From positions 1 through 6,221 of the forward strand of contig USCI01000113.1 of the NCBI GenBank assembly GCA_900553255.1: a stretch of 6,221 nt of DNA, in the 5' to 3' direction. The translations under genes were made by a program, and so were the position numbers. Below are positions 1 through 5,876 of this stretch, piece by piece. Under the pieces are notes generated by a model that worked only from the letters and a program-made list of their open reading frames with translations, had not been told where the DNA came from and searched no databases. The stretch comes from an uncultured Oscillospiraceae bacterium (GTDB lineage Bacteria > Bacillota > Clostridia > Oscillospirales > Acutalibacteraceae). Positions within the stretch are counted from its first letter, which is position 1. Every line of letters starts with the position of its first letter.

Positions 1-55
1 ATATTTTCCTACCAGGGGCTTTTTTCTCCTGTCCGCTCAATCTGGGGCGGTTCAA
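1..55 (-). repeat. Left copy of 55-bp terminal inverted repeat; possible insertion-sequence end
   Basis: Positions 1-55 are the exact reverse complement of 6167-6221, with no mismatch, and the two sequences diverge at the next base inward. Read outward on the minus strand, the repeat begins TTGAACCGCCCC, has GGACAG about 25 bases in, and finishes with AGGAAAATAT at the window edge. The TGAACCGCCCC...GGACA pattern resembles the ends of IS3-family insertion sequences, and AGGA followed by AAATAT could be a ribosome binding site before a start codon lying just outside. The repeat identity is seen directly; the IS3 assignment is inference. The length of 55 matches a common assembler k-mer, so the window edge is probably an assembly breakpoint inside a longer repeat. 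Confidence 0.9.
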
Positions 56-85
56 TTTTGCCGCAGGGCTTGTGTCTATATTTTA

Positions 86-2281
86 TCAGGCGATGGTCAC
101 GGTAACGGTTTCGCCGGCGGGTACCGGTGCCACGCGGCGCACCCGGTGGGCTTCATCGGCGGGGTCGCCGTCCACCAGGATGCGCACCTCGGCGTCGAAG
201 CGGGTGGGATTGTGGATGTCGAGCGCCAGTGAACCGTCCAGCCGCCACTGCGCGGTGCAGTCGACATGGTCGAGCGCCATCACCAGCCCGCTGTGCCGGT
301 CGGCGTAAATGCCGGGCACTTCGGTATAGGTCAGCAGCATGGAAACCTCCGGCCAGCAGGAGCCGTTGCGCACCTCACCGATGGTTTCCCGGCCCTCCCA
401 GTCGCTGAGCTGTACCCGCTCGTTGATGAAGCCTTCCGGCAGGAAGACGCCGTCCCAGGTCATCAGCCGCCTGCCGGCGAGCGATACAAACTGCGGGATG
501 GCGTGCGCGATGTCCCGCAGCAGCTCAAGGTAGGCGGTTTTGCCGGTATAGCGGTACAGCCGCAGCAGGCTGTCGCCGGACATGGTACAGATGCCGGGCG
601 CCGCGTGCTTGTTCTGGGCGTTGGCGAACACCGCGCCGGTGGTGTGCAGCCCCAGCCGCCCCGCCAGGGAATTTGCCGGCATGTGGAAATTGTAGGATAC
701 CACCCAGCTGGCGGCCTGCCGCGCGGCCTCCTCGGCGCGGGTCAGCCATACGCCGTCCCCGGTCGCCTCGTACAGCAGCACGTCGCTTTCCAGCAGGGCG
801 AACGCCGATTCGCTGTCGGGGCACTGCGCGATCTCGCATGGGCCGCCGTTGGTCAGCCCCCTGGCGGTGAAGGTGCGGTAGTAATACTCCCCGGCCTGCC
901 GCGCGGTGTCGCGCAGTGCATCGTCGTCGAACCAGTCGGCGGCCAGCATCAGCGCGCCGGGTGCAAGCCCCGCGGCAGCCGTGCCGCCGGTGACGATCTC
1001 GCCGGTGTCGATGTCGATAAACTGGCCGAACTGGCCGTAGCGGGCAAAGGTCTGCGCGAAGGCGTCCGCGAGCTGCCGCACGCTCTGCTCCGCTTCGGTG
1101 AGGCCCTCGCCGCACCGGCGCAGAATCGGCAGGGATTTGGTCAGATAAAACAGCAGGTCGGCATCCCGTCTGGTCAGTGCGATCATCCTGCCGTCCACAT
1201 GGCCAAAGGTGTCGTTGACCTCCCGGCCCCGGCTGTACATCGGCACGAAATGCCCGGATTCGCGCTGCAGCCTCTCCCGAAGGAAGCGCAGGTTGTTCAG
1301 GGCGTGCTGATGCGGCAGACCGTGCTCGTGCAGGAAGACATAGGGGACGATGCCGCCGCCCACCCAGCCGGTCTGCCAGTCGTTGTACAGGGGATTGCCG
1401 TCCACCCCGACCCGGTAGTAGCCGTCCGCCGCATCGTAGTTGCAGCGCTCATACTTGTCCCGGATTGCATGGTACGCGGCGGAAAAGGGGACACAGTGCG
1501 CTTCGCCGTTTCCGCCGAATTCCCGCCGGGCTTCAAACAGACGCGCATACAACCCGTCCACCGTGTCGGCGGGAAAAGCGTACAGGCAAAACGGCAGATG
1601 AATCCGCTCGCCCGCCCGGAAGGTGACGCCGCGGTCGGTGGAGGGAAACCGGTTGTTGGCAAAGACATACTGCGTGTCCTCGCGTACCCCCGGTACACTC
1701 AGCCGCAGCACCGCGCAACCGGTGCCGAGATCCTCCTCGAAGAACAGACCGGTATAGCCCGCCGCCGTCTCGTGTTCGGTCAGCAGCAGCAGCGCACGCC
1801 GGTTTTCCGGAGAGAAGCAGCCGATGGCAGGTGTGGACAGATCCCCGGCGAGCAGCTGGATACGCGAGCAGGCGTCGGTGTCGCTCAGCCGGGGAATGTC
1901 GGTGACAGTCACCGGCGGGTCGAGTGCTTCGGCGGGATCCATAACCGCATACGGCGGGTAAGCGAGCGGCACGCTGCAAAAGCGGTTGCCGGCGTATATC
2001 GCCGCCGGCATCAGCAGGTAATCCTCCCGGCTCCAGTCCTTCAGAGAAAATTCCAGCGAAACGCTCGCCGGCAGCGCGGTCTGCCCGGTGAAGGCCACCT
2101 CAAGGCTTCCGCGCAGGGCGTCGCCGTCTTCAGAAAAGGCCGCCTGCGCGGTCAGGGGGAACCGCTGCGCCTGTACCTGTGCCGTGCCGGACAGGGACAG
2201 CGGGATGACCTCGGCGTCTGCCGCGTGCGCGCCGATATAGCTGCGGATGACCAGGCTGACCTGGACAATATCGTTTTTCAT
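86..2281 (-). CDS. Large cytoplasmic protein, probable six-hairpin (alpha/alpha)6-barrel glycosidase-like enzyme
   Basis: This encodes 731 residues from an ATG at 2281, preceded eight bases upstream by AGAAGGA. An upstream TTG start at 2461 would add 60 residues, but they are unlike a folded domain and overlap promoter sequence, so I reject it. No signal peptide or membrane segment is visible, so the protein is probably cytoplasmic. Residues 1-260 look beta-rich (alternating hydrophobic strands, a YLLMPAAIYAGNRF segment near 89-101). Residues 265-655 are helical with repeated aromatic/Gly turns: NDWQTGWVGGG near 300-310, LTRRDADLLFYL near 369-380, GGPCEIAQCPDSESAF near 479-494 and CTMSGDSLLRLYRYTG near 565-580. 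That layout suits an alpha/alpha toroid of the six-hairpin glycosidase type. Residues 660-731 form a second beta-rich tail. Asp373 and the Glu/Asp cluster at 483-500 are candidate catalytic acids, a guess. I cannot name a glycoside hydrolase family. It is divergent from the SGNH lipoprotein gene. Confidence is high for the gene and moderate for the enzyme class. Confidence 0.8.
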   Translation of the reverse strand: MKNDIVQVSLVIRSYIGAHAADAEVIPLSLSGTAQVQAQRFPLTAQAAFSEDGDALRGSLEVAFTGQTALPASVSLEFSLKDWSREDYLLMPAAIYAGNRFCSVPLAYPPYAVMDPAEALDPPVTVTDIPRLSDTDACSRIQLLAGDLSTPAIGCFSPENRRALLLLTEHETAAGYTGLFFEEDLGTGCAVLRLSVPGVREDTQYVFANNRFPSTDRGVTFRAGERIHLPFCLYAFPADTVDGLYARLFEARREFGGNGEAHCVPFSAAYHAIRDKYERCNYDAADGYYRVGVDGNPLYNDWQTGWVGGGIVPYVFLHEHGLPHQHALNNLRFLRERLQRESGHFVPMYSRGREVNDTFGHVDGRMIALTRRDADLLFYLTKSLPILRRCGEGLTEAEQSVRQLADAFAQTFARYGQFGQFIDIDTGEIVTGGTAAAGLAPGALMLAADWFDDDALRDTARQAGEYYYRTFTARGLTNGGPCEIAQCPDSESAFALLESDVLLYEATGDGVWLTRAEEAARQAASWVVSYNFHMPANSLAGRLGLHTTGAVFANAQNKHAAPGICTMSGDSLLRLYRYTGKTAYLELLRDIAHAIPQFVSLAGRRLMTWDGVFLPEGFINERVQLSDWEGRETIGEVRNGSCWPEVSMLLTYTEVPGIYADRHSGLVMALDHVDCTAQWRLDGSLALDIHNPTRFDAEVRILVDGDPADEAHRVRRVAPVPAGETVTVTIA

Positions 2282-2411
2282 GTCTGCGATCCTTCTTTCC
2301 GGAGTTTGTTTCGGGCCGAGCAGAAACGGGTCAGGCCTTTGCCCGCCTGTGGCGCCGGCGGCCCGCTTTTCTTCCACTGCCGAAATCGTGTCGGGTTCGA
2401 GCTCGCTTATC

Positions 2412-2420
2412 TTATCCACA
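2412..2420 (+). promoter_or_regulatory. Perfect DnaA-box 9-mer in the divergent promoter region
   Basis: TTATCCACA matches the consensus DnaA box exactly. It lies just downstream of the putative minus-strand -10 and would cover the transcription start of the 86-2281 gene. It is a single copy with no neighbouring boxes or DNA-unwinding element, so it is not an origin. A role as a regulatory DnaA site is possible, but so is chance. Confidence 0.3.
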
Positions 2421-2448
2421 GGATACCGCAGTTTTGCCCCCGGTGCAA
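2420..2448 (-). promoter_or_regulatory. Putative sigma-70-type promoter for the 86-2281 gene
   Basis: On the minus strand, TTGCAC (2448-2443) is followed by a 17-bp spacer and TATCCT (2425-2420). The spacing is ideal and the -35 is good, but the -10 matches the consensus at only four of six positions. T-rich tracts lie immediately upstream. The implied leader is about 130 bases. No better pair was found between this point and the start codon. Confidence 0.4.
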
Positions 2449-2451
2449 GCC

Positions 2452-2486
2452 AAAAAAGCAAAAATCACGAGTAAAACGGCAAAAAA
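2452..2486. promoter_or_regulatory. A-tract block between divergent promoters
   Basis: Four A-runs occur in 35 bases: 2452-2457 (6), 2460-2464 (5), 2473-2476 (4) and 2481-2486 (6). The block lies directly upstream of both the plus-strand -35 at 2492 and the minus-strand -35 at 2448. Such tracts commonly act as UP elements or bend DNA. This is one of the few AT-rich stretches in an otherwise GC-rich region, which supports promoter function on both sides. Confidence 0.5.
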
Positions 2487-2491
2487 CCACC

Positions 2492-2520
2492 TTGAATCTC
2501 GGACAGAAATTGGCTATAGT
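2492..2520 (+). promoter_or_regulatory. Putative sigma-70-type promoter for the SGNH lipoprotein gene
   Basis: TTGAAT (2492-2497) and TATAGT (2515-2520) are separated by exactly 17 bp, each matching consensus at five of six positions or nearly so. A-tracts lie immediately upstream. Transcription would start near 2527, giving a leader of about 100 bases before the ATG at 2630. Confidence 0.65.
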
Positions 2521-2540
2521 GAATCAGGAAAGGATCATTC

Positions 2541-2582
2541 GGCGGCAGGGGTTGTTCGGTATGTTCGTCCCCTTTGTCCGCC
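2541..2582 (+). other. Possible stem-loop in the lipoprotein gene leader
   Basis: GGCGG (2541-2545) and GGGG (2548-2551) can pair with CCCC (2569-2572) and CCGCC (2578-2582), leaving an asymmetric internal loop and a 17-base apical loop. The structure sits in the predicted 5' leader, well before the ribosome binding site at 2616-2622. I recognise no known riboswitch class, and it may simply reflect GC-rich sequence. Confidence 0.3.
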
Positions 2583-2629
2583 GTGACCCGAAAAGGTTAA
2601 GGAACAATCCGTAAGAAGGAGGATGCAAT

Positions 2630-3925
2630 ATGAATAAAAGAATGTGGAAAAAGTGCCTGGCGGCCTGCGGGGCGTTTACGCTGCTGCTGTGCAGCTGCGC
2701 GCCGGCGGCGGAGTCCTCGGTCCCGGAATCCGCCGGTTCGGCGGGGGACGGCGTGTCATCGCAGACGCCGGCCGCCGGTGCGACCACGGCGCCGGCCGTC
2801 CCGGGGGAGCGCCGGGAGTATCCGCTTAAGCTCGAGCCGGAGGAGCAGGTAAACTATGCTTTTGATGAAGCGCAGATGGTGCAGCCGTTCTGGTACGGCA
2901 ACGTGATGTATAACGAATCGCTGTGCCTGATCGAGAGGGAGGACGGCTCCAAAACCGGCGATCTGCTGCTGACCCCGAAGCGCATTGTTTCGGTGCGGGA
3001 CAACTCGCTGAAAAGGGAGTATGTCGAGGGGGTTGACTGGGAATGGGACGAGGGAACCAAAACCATCCGCTGGCTGGAGGGCTCGTCCATTCCGTATTTC
3101 ACGGCGGATGACATCGCGGGGAAGGACAGCCTGGGCAACCTGCTCAGCAGCAGTGAACAGGATAAGTACGGACGTATGCTGTTCGGGGAAGAGGTGCATT
3201 GCACAGGCCCGTGGCTGTATGAGAAGCAGATTGCGGTGACCTATGTGTACGACGAAACCGAATGGGACGGCCCGAATACGGAATTCAAAGGGGCCAACCT
3301 GCCGAAAACGCTGGAGAAGCTGCAAAACGGAGAGGATTTGCACGTCACCGTATTCGGTGACAGTATTTTTGAGGGCGCCGATTCCAGCTCCAAGTATAAC
3401 CGCCTGCCGCAGGTGCCGATGTTCCCGCAGCTGCTGGAATACGGGCTCGAAGCGGAGTACGGCGGCGAAGTGACCATCTATAACCCGTCGGTCGGCGGCA
3501 AGGATTCCAAATGGGGAAAGCAGCAGGCACCGGAGGTGGCCAAAACCGAAACCGACCTGGCGATCATCGGGTTTGGCATGAATGACTCGGTGCGCCTCGG
3601 CGTGCAGACGGCCGAAAATGTGCAGGCGATCATGGACGCCATCCGGGCGGAGAACCCGGATTGTGAGTTCCTCGTGTGCAGCTGTATTGTCCCGAACCGG
3701 AAGTCCGGCTATATGTTCAACCAGGGGCAGCTGCCTGCCGCCTACGGCGCGCTGGAAACCGAGGGGGTCGCCGCGGTGGATATCTATTCCACCCACGAAA
3801 AGATCCTGCAGACCAAGGACTATATCGCGTGCACCGGCAACAACGTCAATCATCCGAACGACTGGCTGGCGCGCCTGTATGCGATGCACCTGCTCTCGGC
3901 GCTTATTGACTACCAGGCGAAATAA
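2630..3925 (+). CDS. Secreted lipoprotein with C-terminal SGNH/GDSL hydrolase domain
   Basis: This encodes 431 residues. The start is an ATG with a near-perfect AAGGAGG seven bases upstream. Residues 1-23 are a lipoprotein signal: positive N-terminus, hydrophobic core, and lipobox Leu-Cys-Ser-Cys with Cys23 as the lipid anchor. Residues 24-62 are a Ser/Ala/Pro-rich linker. Residues 70-210 form a separate domain (PFWYGNVMYNES near 86-96, YVEGVDWEW near 131-139, SSIPYF near 152-157) that I have seen before SGNH domains but cannot name. Residues 235-431 are the SGNH domain: GDS with nucleophile Ser245, Gly289/Gly290 in block II, GMND with Asn318, and NHPND with His408. The usual Asp three residues before the His is Asn405. 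The family hydrolyses esters, often acetyl groups on glycans; the substrate here is unknown. It faces the outside of the membrane. It is divergent from the glycosidase-like gene and monocistronic, with a terminator eight bases after the stop. Confidence 0.92.
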   Translation: MNKRMWKKCLAACGAFTLLLCSCAPAAESSVPESAGSAGDGVSSQTPAAGATTAPAVPGERREYPLKLEPEEQVNYAFDEAQMVQPFWYGNVMYNESLCLIEREDGSKTGDLLLTPKRIVSVRDNSLKREYVEGVDWEWDEGTKTIRWLEGSSIPYFTADDIAGKDSLGNLLSSSEQDKYGRMLFGEEVHCTGPWLYEKQIAVTYVYDETEWDGPNTEFKGANLPKTLEKLQNGEDLHVTVFGDSIFEGADSSSKYNRLPQVPMFPQLLEYGLEAEYGGEVTIYNPSVGGKDSKWGKQQAPEVAKTETDLAIIGFGMNDSVRLGVQTAENVQAIMDAIRAENPDCEFLVCSCIVPNRKSGYMFNQGQLPAAYGALETEGVAAVDIYSTHEKILQTKDYIACTGNNVNHPNDWLARLYAMHLLSALIDYQAK

Positions 3926-3932
3926 TAAAGAG

Positions 3933-3963
3933 GGGACGGCGGTTTTGCCGTCCCTGATTTTTT
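3933..3963 (+). terminator. Intrinsic terminator after the SGNH lipoprotein gene
   Basis: GGGACGGC (3933-3940) pairs perfectly with GCCGTCCC (3947-3954) around a six-base loop, followed after three bases by six T residues (3958-3963). It begins eight bases after the stop codon. On the minus strand the same stem is followed only by CTCTTTATT, so it may also serve, more weakly, as the end of the convergent 4017-4310 gene. Confidence 0.9.
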
Positions 3964-4016
3964 GTGATATTGGTTCGGTCTCTATGCGCCGGTCAGCTTT
4001 TACACCGATGTGACGG

Positions 4017-4310
4017 TTATGGTCTTTTCTCGCGTCCGCCCGGGTTCTGGGTGGGGTCATTGGTTTCGCCGAGCAGCCAGGCGACAGATACCTTCAGTAC
4101 ATCAGCAAAGGCGATCAATTCCAGGTCGGTCACATAGCGCTGCCCGTTTTCGATGCGTGAGAGCGTATTCTTAGATAGAACCAAGCCGTGCCGCACCTGT
4201 ATTCTGGCGCACAGGTCGTCCTGCGTCAGTGCAGGCGAGTACAGGTAACGAGCCGTTCGTATGCGACTGCCCGACTGGTTTCTGTCCATGGAAAATTTCA
4301 TTATAGCCAT
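4017..4310 (-). CDS. XRE-family helix-turn-helix transcriptional regulator
   Basis: This encodes 97 residues. The chosen ATG at 4310 has GGGAGG seven bases upstream; a TTG at 4325 would add five residues but lies on the binding site itself, and ATGs at 4301 and 4289 lack one. Residues 14-81 form a Cro/C1-type helix-turn-helix: LTQDDLCARI near 28-37, the recognition segment SKNTLSRIENG near 46-56, and VTDLELIAFADVLKVSVAWLLG near 60-81 as helices 4-5. The seven-residue insert between helices 2 and 3 is typical of a clostridial XRE subgroup. Residues 82-97 are a polar, disordered tail. There is no sensor or multimerisation domain, so the protein is probably a small dimeric DNA-binding repressor. 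It lies 95 bp downstream of the glycosyltransferase gene on the same strand, but has its own -10 and a 33-bp palindrome in front of it, which suggests self-regulation. Its targets are unknown. Confidence 0.88.
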   Translation of the reverse strand: MAIMKFSMDRNQSGSRIRTARYLYSPALTQDDLCARIQVRHGLVLSKNTLSRIENGQRYVTDLELIAFADVLKVSVAWLLGETNDPTQNPGGREKRP

Positions 4311-4336
4311 GCTGCTGCCTCCCAATGTTTTTTACC

Positions 4337-4342
4337 ATTATA
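4337..4342 (-). promoter_or_regulatory. Consensus -10 box upstream of the XRE regulator
   Basis: The minus strand reads TATAAT at 4342-4337, 27 bases before the start codon. No recognisable -35 lies 16-18 bases upstream: that place (about 4360-4365) reads GCAGAA and runs into the proximal arm of the palindrome at 4362-4394. A perfect -10 with a poor -35 covered by a palindrome suggests protein-controlled transcription. Confidence 0.55.
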
Positions 4343-4361
4343 CGGGATAAACAGCGCATTT

Positions 4362-4394
4362 CTGCGATATGACACAAAATGTGTCATATCGCAG
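4362..4394. promoter_or_regulatory. 33-bp perfect palindrome, probable operator of the XRE regulator
   Basis: CTGCGATATGACACA (4362-4376) and its exact reverse complement (4380-4394) flank the triplet AAA. The element lies between the glycosyltransferase stop codon (4406) and the regulator's -10, overlapping where the -35 should be. On the minus strand it is followed by AAATGCGC rather than a T-run, so it is not an intrinsic terminator. The symmetry and position fit a dimer-binding operator; that the adjacent XRE protein binds it is inference. Confidence 0.65.
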
Positions 4395-4405
4395 CACCCA
4401 TCCTC

Positions 4406-5500
4406 TCAGTCGGACGGCCCGGGCGTGGCCTCGCGTTCGAGATGCCAGCGGGCGAAGTAGGCGCGGTTGTAGGCCACCGCCTGATCGTCGGGCTTGCAGG
4501 CGGCTGCCTTTTCGTTGCAGATTTCCGCCATCGGCGTATTGCCGAGCCGGTCGTAGCATACGCAAAGCTGCATGTAGGGGAGATAATCGTAGCAGTCCGG
4601 AGAAGAAAAGCCGCCGTTGTCACGCCGTGCGCAGCGGGTGGCCAGATCGTACCAGAAAATCGCCTGTTCAAACCGCTGGCGTTCGAAAAAGTAGGTGCCG
4701 GCCGCACAGCAGATTTCCGCCCGGGGGGTATCCCATTCCAGGCTTTGCAGCAGCGCCGGCAATACCCGTTCCGTCCGGCCGAGTGCCCGGTAGCAGGCGG
4801 ACAGGGTAAGGCAGGCATCCATGCGGTTTTCGATCCAGGCATCCGGTTCCCGCAGGAAAATTTCGAGCTGTTCGGCGGCTTCCTCGTCGCGGCCGGCGTC
4901 GTGCAGCTCACGTCCGAAATAAAAGCGCATGCGCGGCTCGAGCGTACCGTCCCGCCGGAGCTGGTTTTCCAGAATCCGCAGGTTGCGGCCCGGTTCGTTG
5001 ACCTGTACCTTGCGATGGCAAACCGCGATGTCACTGTAAACGACCTTTCCCGCCGGCGCAATGGCCTCGTGTACGGCACCAGCCCAGCGAAAGCCGAAGC
5101 TGCGGCGCATCAGCCGTTCGCGGTAGCAGGTAAACACCGGCCGGCCGCTTTGATCGAAGGCGGTGTGATAGGGCATCATAATCATGTCGGCGTCCGGCAT
5201 ATGCTGCTTGAATTCGAGGAATTTCGCCCGATCCTCCGGCTCGATCACGTCGTCCGCATCCAGCCACATCTGATAATCCATGCGGGCTTTGGAAAACGCA
5301 TAATTGCGTGCCGCCGAAAAGTCGTCGCACCAAGGGAAATGGTAAATACTGTTTGTATATTTTTTAGCAATATCAACCGTTCGGTCGGTGGAACCGGTAT
5401 CCACCAGAATGATTTCGTCCGCAATATCCCGCACCGTATCCAGGCACCGGCCGATCACGGCCTCCTCATTTTTGACGATCATACACAAGCTGATGGTCAT
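4406..5500 (-). CDS. Family 2 glycosyltransferase, SunS-like, with C-terminal helical repeat region
   Basis: This encodes 364 residues from an ATG at 5500 with AAAGGAG seven bases upstream; an in-frame extension to 5671 crosses into the tRNA promoter and is rejected. Residues 1-150 are a GT-A fold: MIVKNEE (7-13), the nucleotide-binding stretch LVDTGSTDRT (32-41), WCDDFSAARNYAF (57-69) and the metal-binding LDADD (80-84, Asp81/Asp83). AGAVHEAI (140-147) supplies the usual catalytic-region His-Glu. Residues 190-355 are helical with TPR-like pairs (ELHDAGRDEEAAEQL, CYRALGRTERVLPAL, YFFERQRFEQAIFWY, CYDRLGNTPMAEIC). This architecture is shared by SunS-type and related enzymes that transfer a sugar from a nucleotide donor. 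No transmembrane segment is present, so the enzyme is cytosolic. No precursor peptide, transporter or polysaccharide genes are nearby, so the acceptor is unknown. It has no obvious promoter; a TATACT at 5556-5551 is a weak -10 candidate. Confidence 0.92.
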   Translation of the reverse strand: MTISLCMIVKNEEAVIGRCLDTVRDIADEIILVDTGSTDRTVDIAKKYTNSIYHFPWCDDFSAARNYAFSKARMDYQMWLDADDVIEPEDRAKFLEFKQHMPDADMIMMPYHTAFDQSGRPVFTCYRERLMRRSFGFRWAGAVHEAIAPAGKVVYSDIAVCHRKVQVNEPGRNLRILENQLRRDGTLEPRMRFYFGRELHDAGRDEEAAEQLEIFLREPDAWIENRMDACLTLSACYRALGRTERVLPALLQSLEWDTPRAEICCAAGTYFFERQRFEQAIFWYDLATRCARRDNGGFSSPDCYDYLPYMQLCVCYDRLGNTPMAEICNEKAAACKPDDQAVAYNRAYFARWHLEREATPGPSD

Positions 5501-5514
5501 GCTGCCGCTCCTTT

Positions 5515-5545
5515 CGGCCGGTAAAGAATGTAAGGAAACCGGCCG
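5515..5545 (-). other. Hairpin immediately upstream of the glycosyltransferase ribosome binding site
   Basis: On the minus strand, CGGCCGGT (5545-5538) and ACCGGCCG (5522-5515) form a perfect 8-bp GC-rich stem with a 15-base loop. The ribosome binding site AAAGGAG (5514-5508) starts at the next base. The loop contains TCCTT (5536-5532), complementary to AAGGA of the binding site. It could be a translational control structure or a DNA operator; neither can be decided from sequence. Confidence 0.45.
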
Positions 5546-5608
5546 TTGACAGTATATGCGGCATGGCGGCGGCGCGGTCGGCTTTTCGAAAAAAAGTCGG
5601 GGAATCCC

Positions 5609-5640
5609 TTGACAGAAACACGGGGTTGTGCTATTATAAT
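5609..5640 (+). promoter_or_regulatory. Strong promoter of the tRNA cluster
   Basis: A perfect -35 TTGACA (5609-5614) is followed 17 bp later by TATTAT (5632-5637). A perfect TATAAT overlaps it at 5635-5640, but with a 20-bp spacer, so the first -10 is preferred. Transcription would start near 5645, leaving a leader of about 45 bases before tRNA-Gly. The strength fits a stable RNA operon. Confidence 0.85.
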
Positions 5641-5688
5641 TTTCGCTGTCGGCGTAACCGGATGGGAGCACCGCAAACGGCTAAAGAT

Positions 5689-5762
5689 GCGGGTGTAGTT
5701 CAGTGGTAGAACCCCAGCCTTCCAAGCTGGTTGTGTGGGTTCGATTCCCATCACCCGCTCCA
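5689..5762 (+). tRNA. tRNA-Gly, anticodon TCC
   Basis: Seventy-four bases including an encoded CCA (5760-5762). The acceptor stem GCGGGTG pairs with CACCCGC without mismatch. The anticodon stem CCAGC/GCTGG frames the loop CTTCCAA, giving anticodon TCC at 5721-5723, which reads GGA and, with wobble, GGG. The T-arm has GGTTCGATTCC. It is the first gene of the cluster, downstream of the promoter at 5609. Confidence 0.98.
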
Positions 5763-5795
5763 AATTTTTCCTGCGTCTTGCGAAGGCGCGTATAT

Positions 5796-5872
5796 GCGCC
5801 TGTAGCTCAGCCGGATAGAGCATCTGCCTTCTAAGCAGAGGGCCAGGGGTTCGAGTCCCTTCAGGCGCGCCA
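5796..5872 (+). tRNA. tRNA-Arg, anticodon TCT
   Basis: Seventy-seven bases including an encoded CCA (5870-5872). The acceptor stem GCGCCTG/CAGGCGC is perfect, the anticodon stem is TCTGC/GCAGA, and the loop CTTCTAA gives anticodon TCT at 5830-5832, reading AGA/AGG. A 33-base spacer separates it from tRNA-Gly. The last bases of that spacer contain GGCGC (5785-5789), which could pair with the first five bases of the tRNA. Confidence 0.98.
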
Positions 5873-5876
5873 ATAT

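Noticed and set aside
2282..2461. A 60-residue N-terminal extension of the glycosidase-like protein from a TTG codon
   Set aside because: There is no ribosome binding site, the sequence is charged and unstructured, and it overlaps a promoter candidate. The ATG at 2281 has a proper AGAAGGA.
266..2614. A 782-codon plus-strand open frame opposite the glycosidase-like gene
   Set aside because: It is codon-aligned with the minus-strand gene and stays open only because TTA, CTA and TCA codons are avoided in GC-rich genes. It has no ribosome binding site, runs through the promoter region, and reads as low-complexity Gly/Val/Gln/Arg protein.
2756..4060. A 434-codon minus-strand open frame opposite the SGNH lipoprotein
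   Set aside because: It is the codon-aligned shadow of a gene with clear lipobox and SGNH motifs, and it crosses the terminator at 3933-3963.
4362..4394. The palindrome as terminator of the glycosyltransferase gene
   Set aside because: On the minus strand it is followed by AAATGCGC, without a U-run, and its arms are not GC-rich near the base.
4017..5500. A sublancin-like glycopeptide (glycocin) locus based on the SunS-like glycosyltransferase
   Set aside because: No Cys-rich precursor peptide, peptidase-transporter or thiol-disulfide oxidoreductase gene lies in the neighbourhood. SunS-like transferases are widespread without such clusters.
4379..5524. A 381-codon plus-strand open frame opposite the glycosyltransferase
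   Set aside because: It is again a codon-aligned shadow; the minus strand has unmistakable GT2 motifs and a ribosome binding site.
5546..5574. A second TTGACA at 5546-5551 as a tRNA promoter
   Set aside because: No -10 hexamer lies 16-19 bases downstream; that place is GC-rich. The TTGACA at 5609 has a proper partner.
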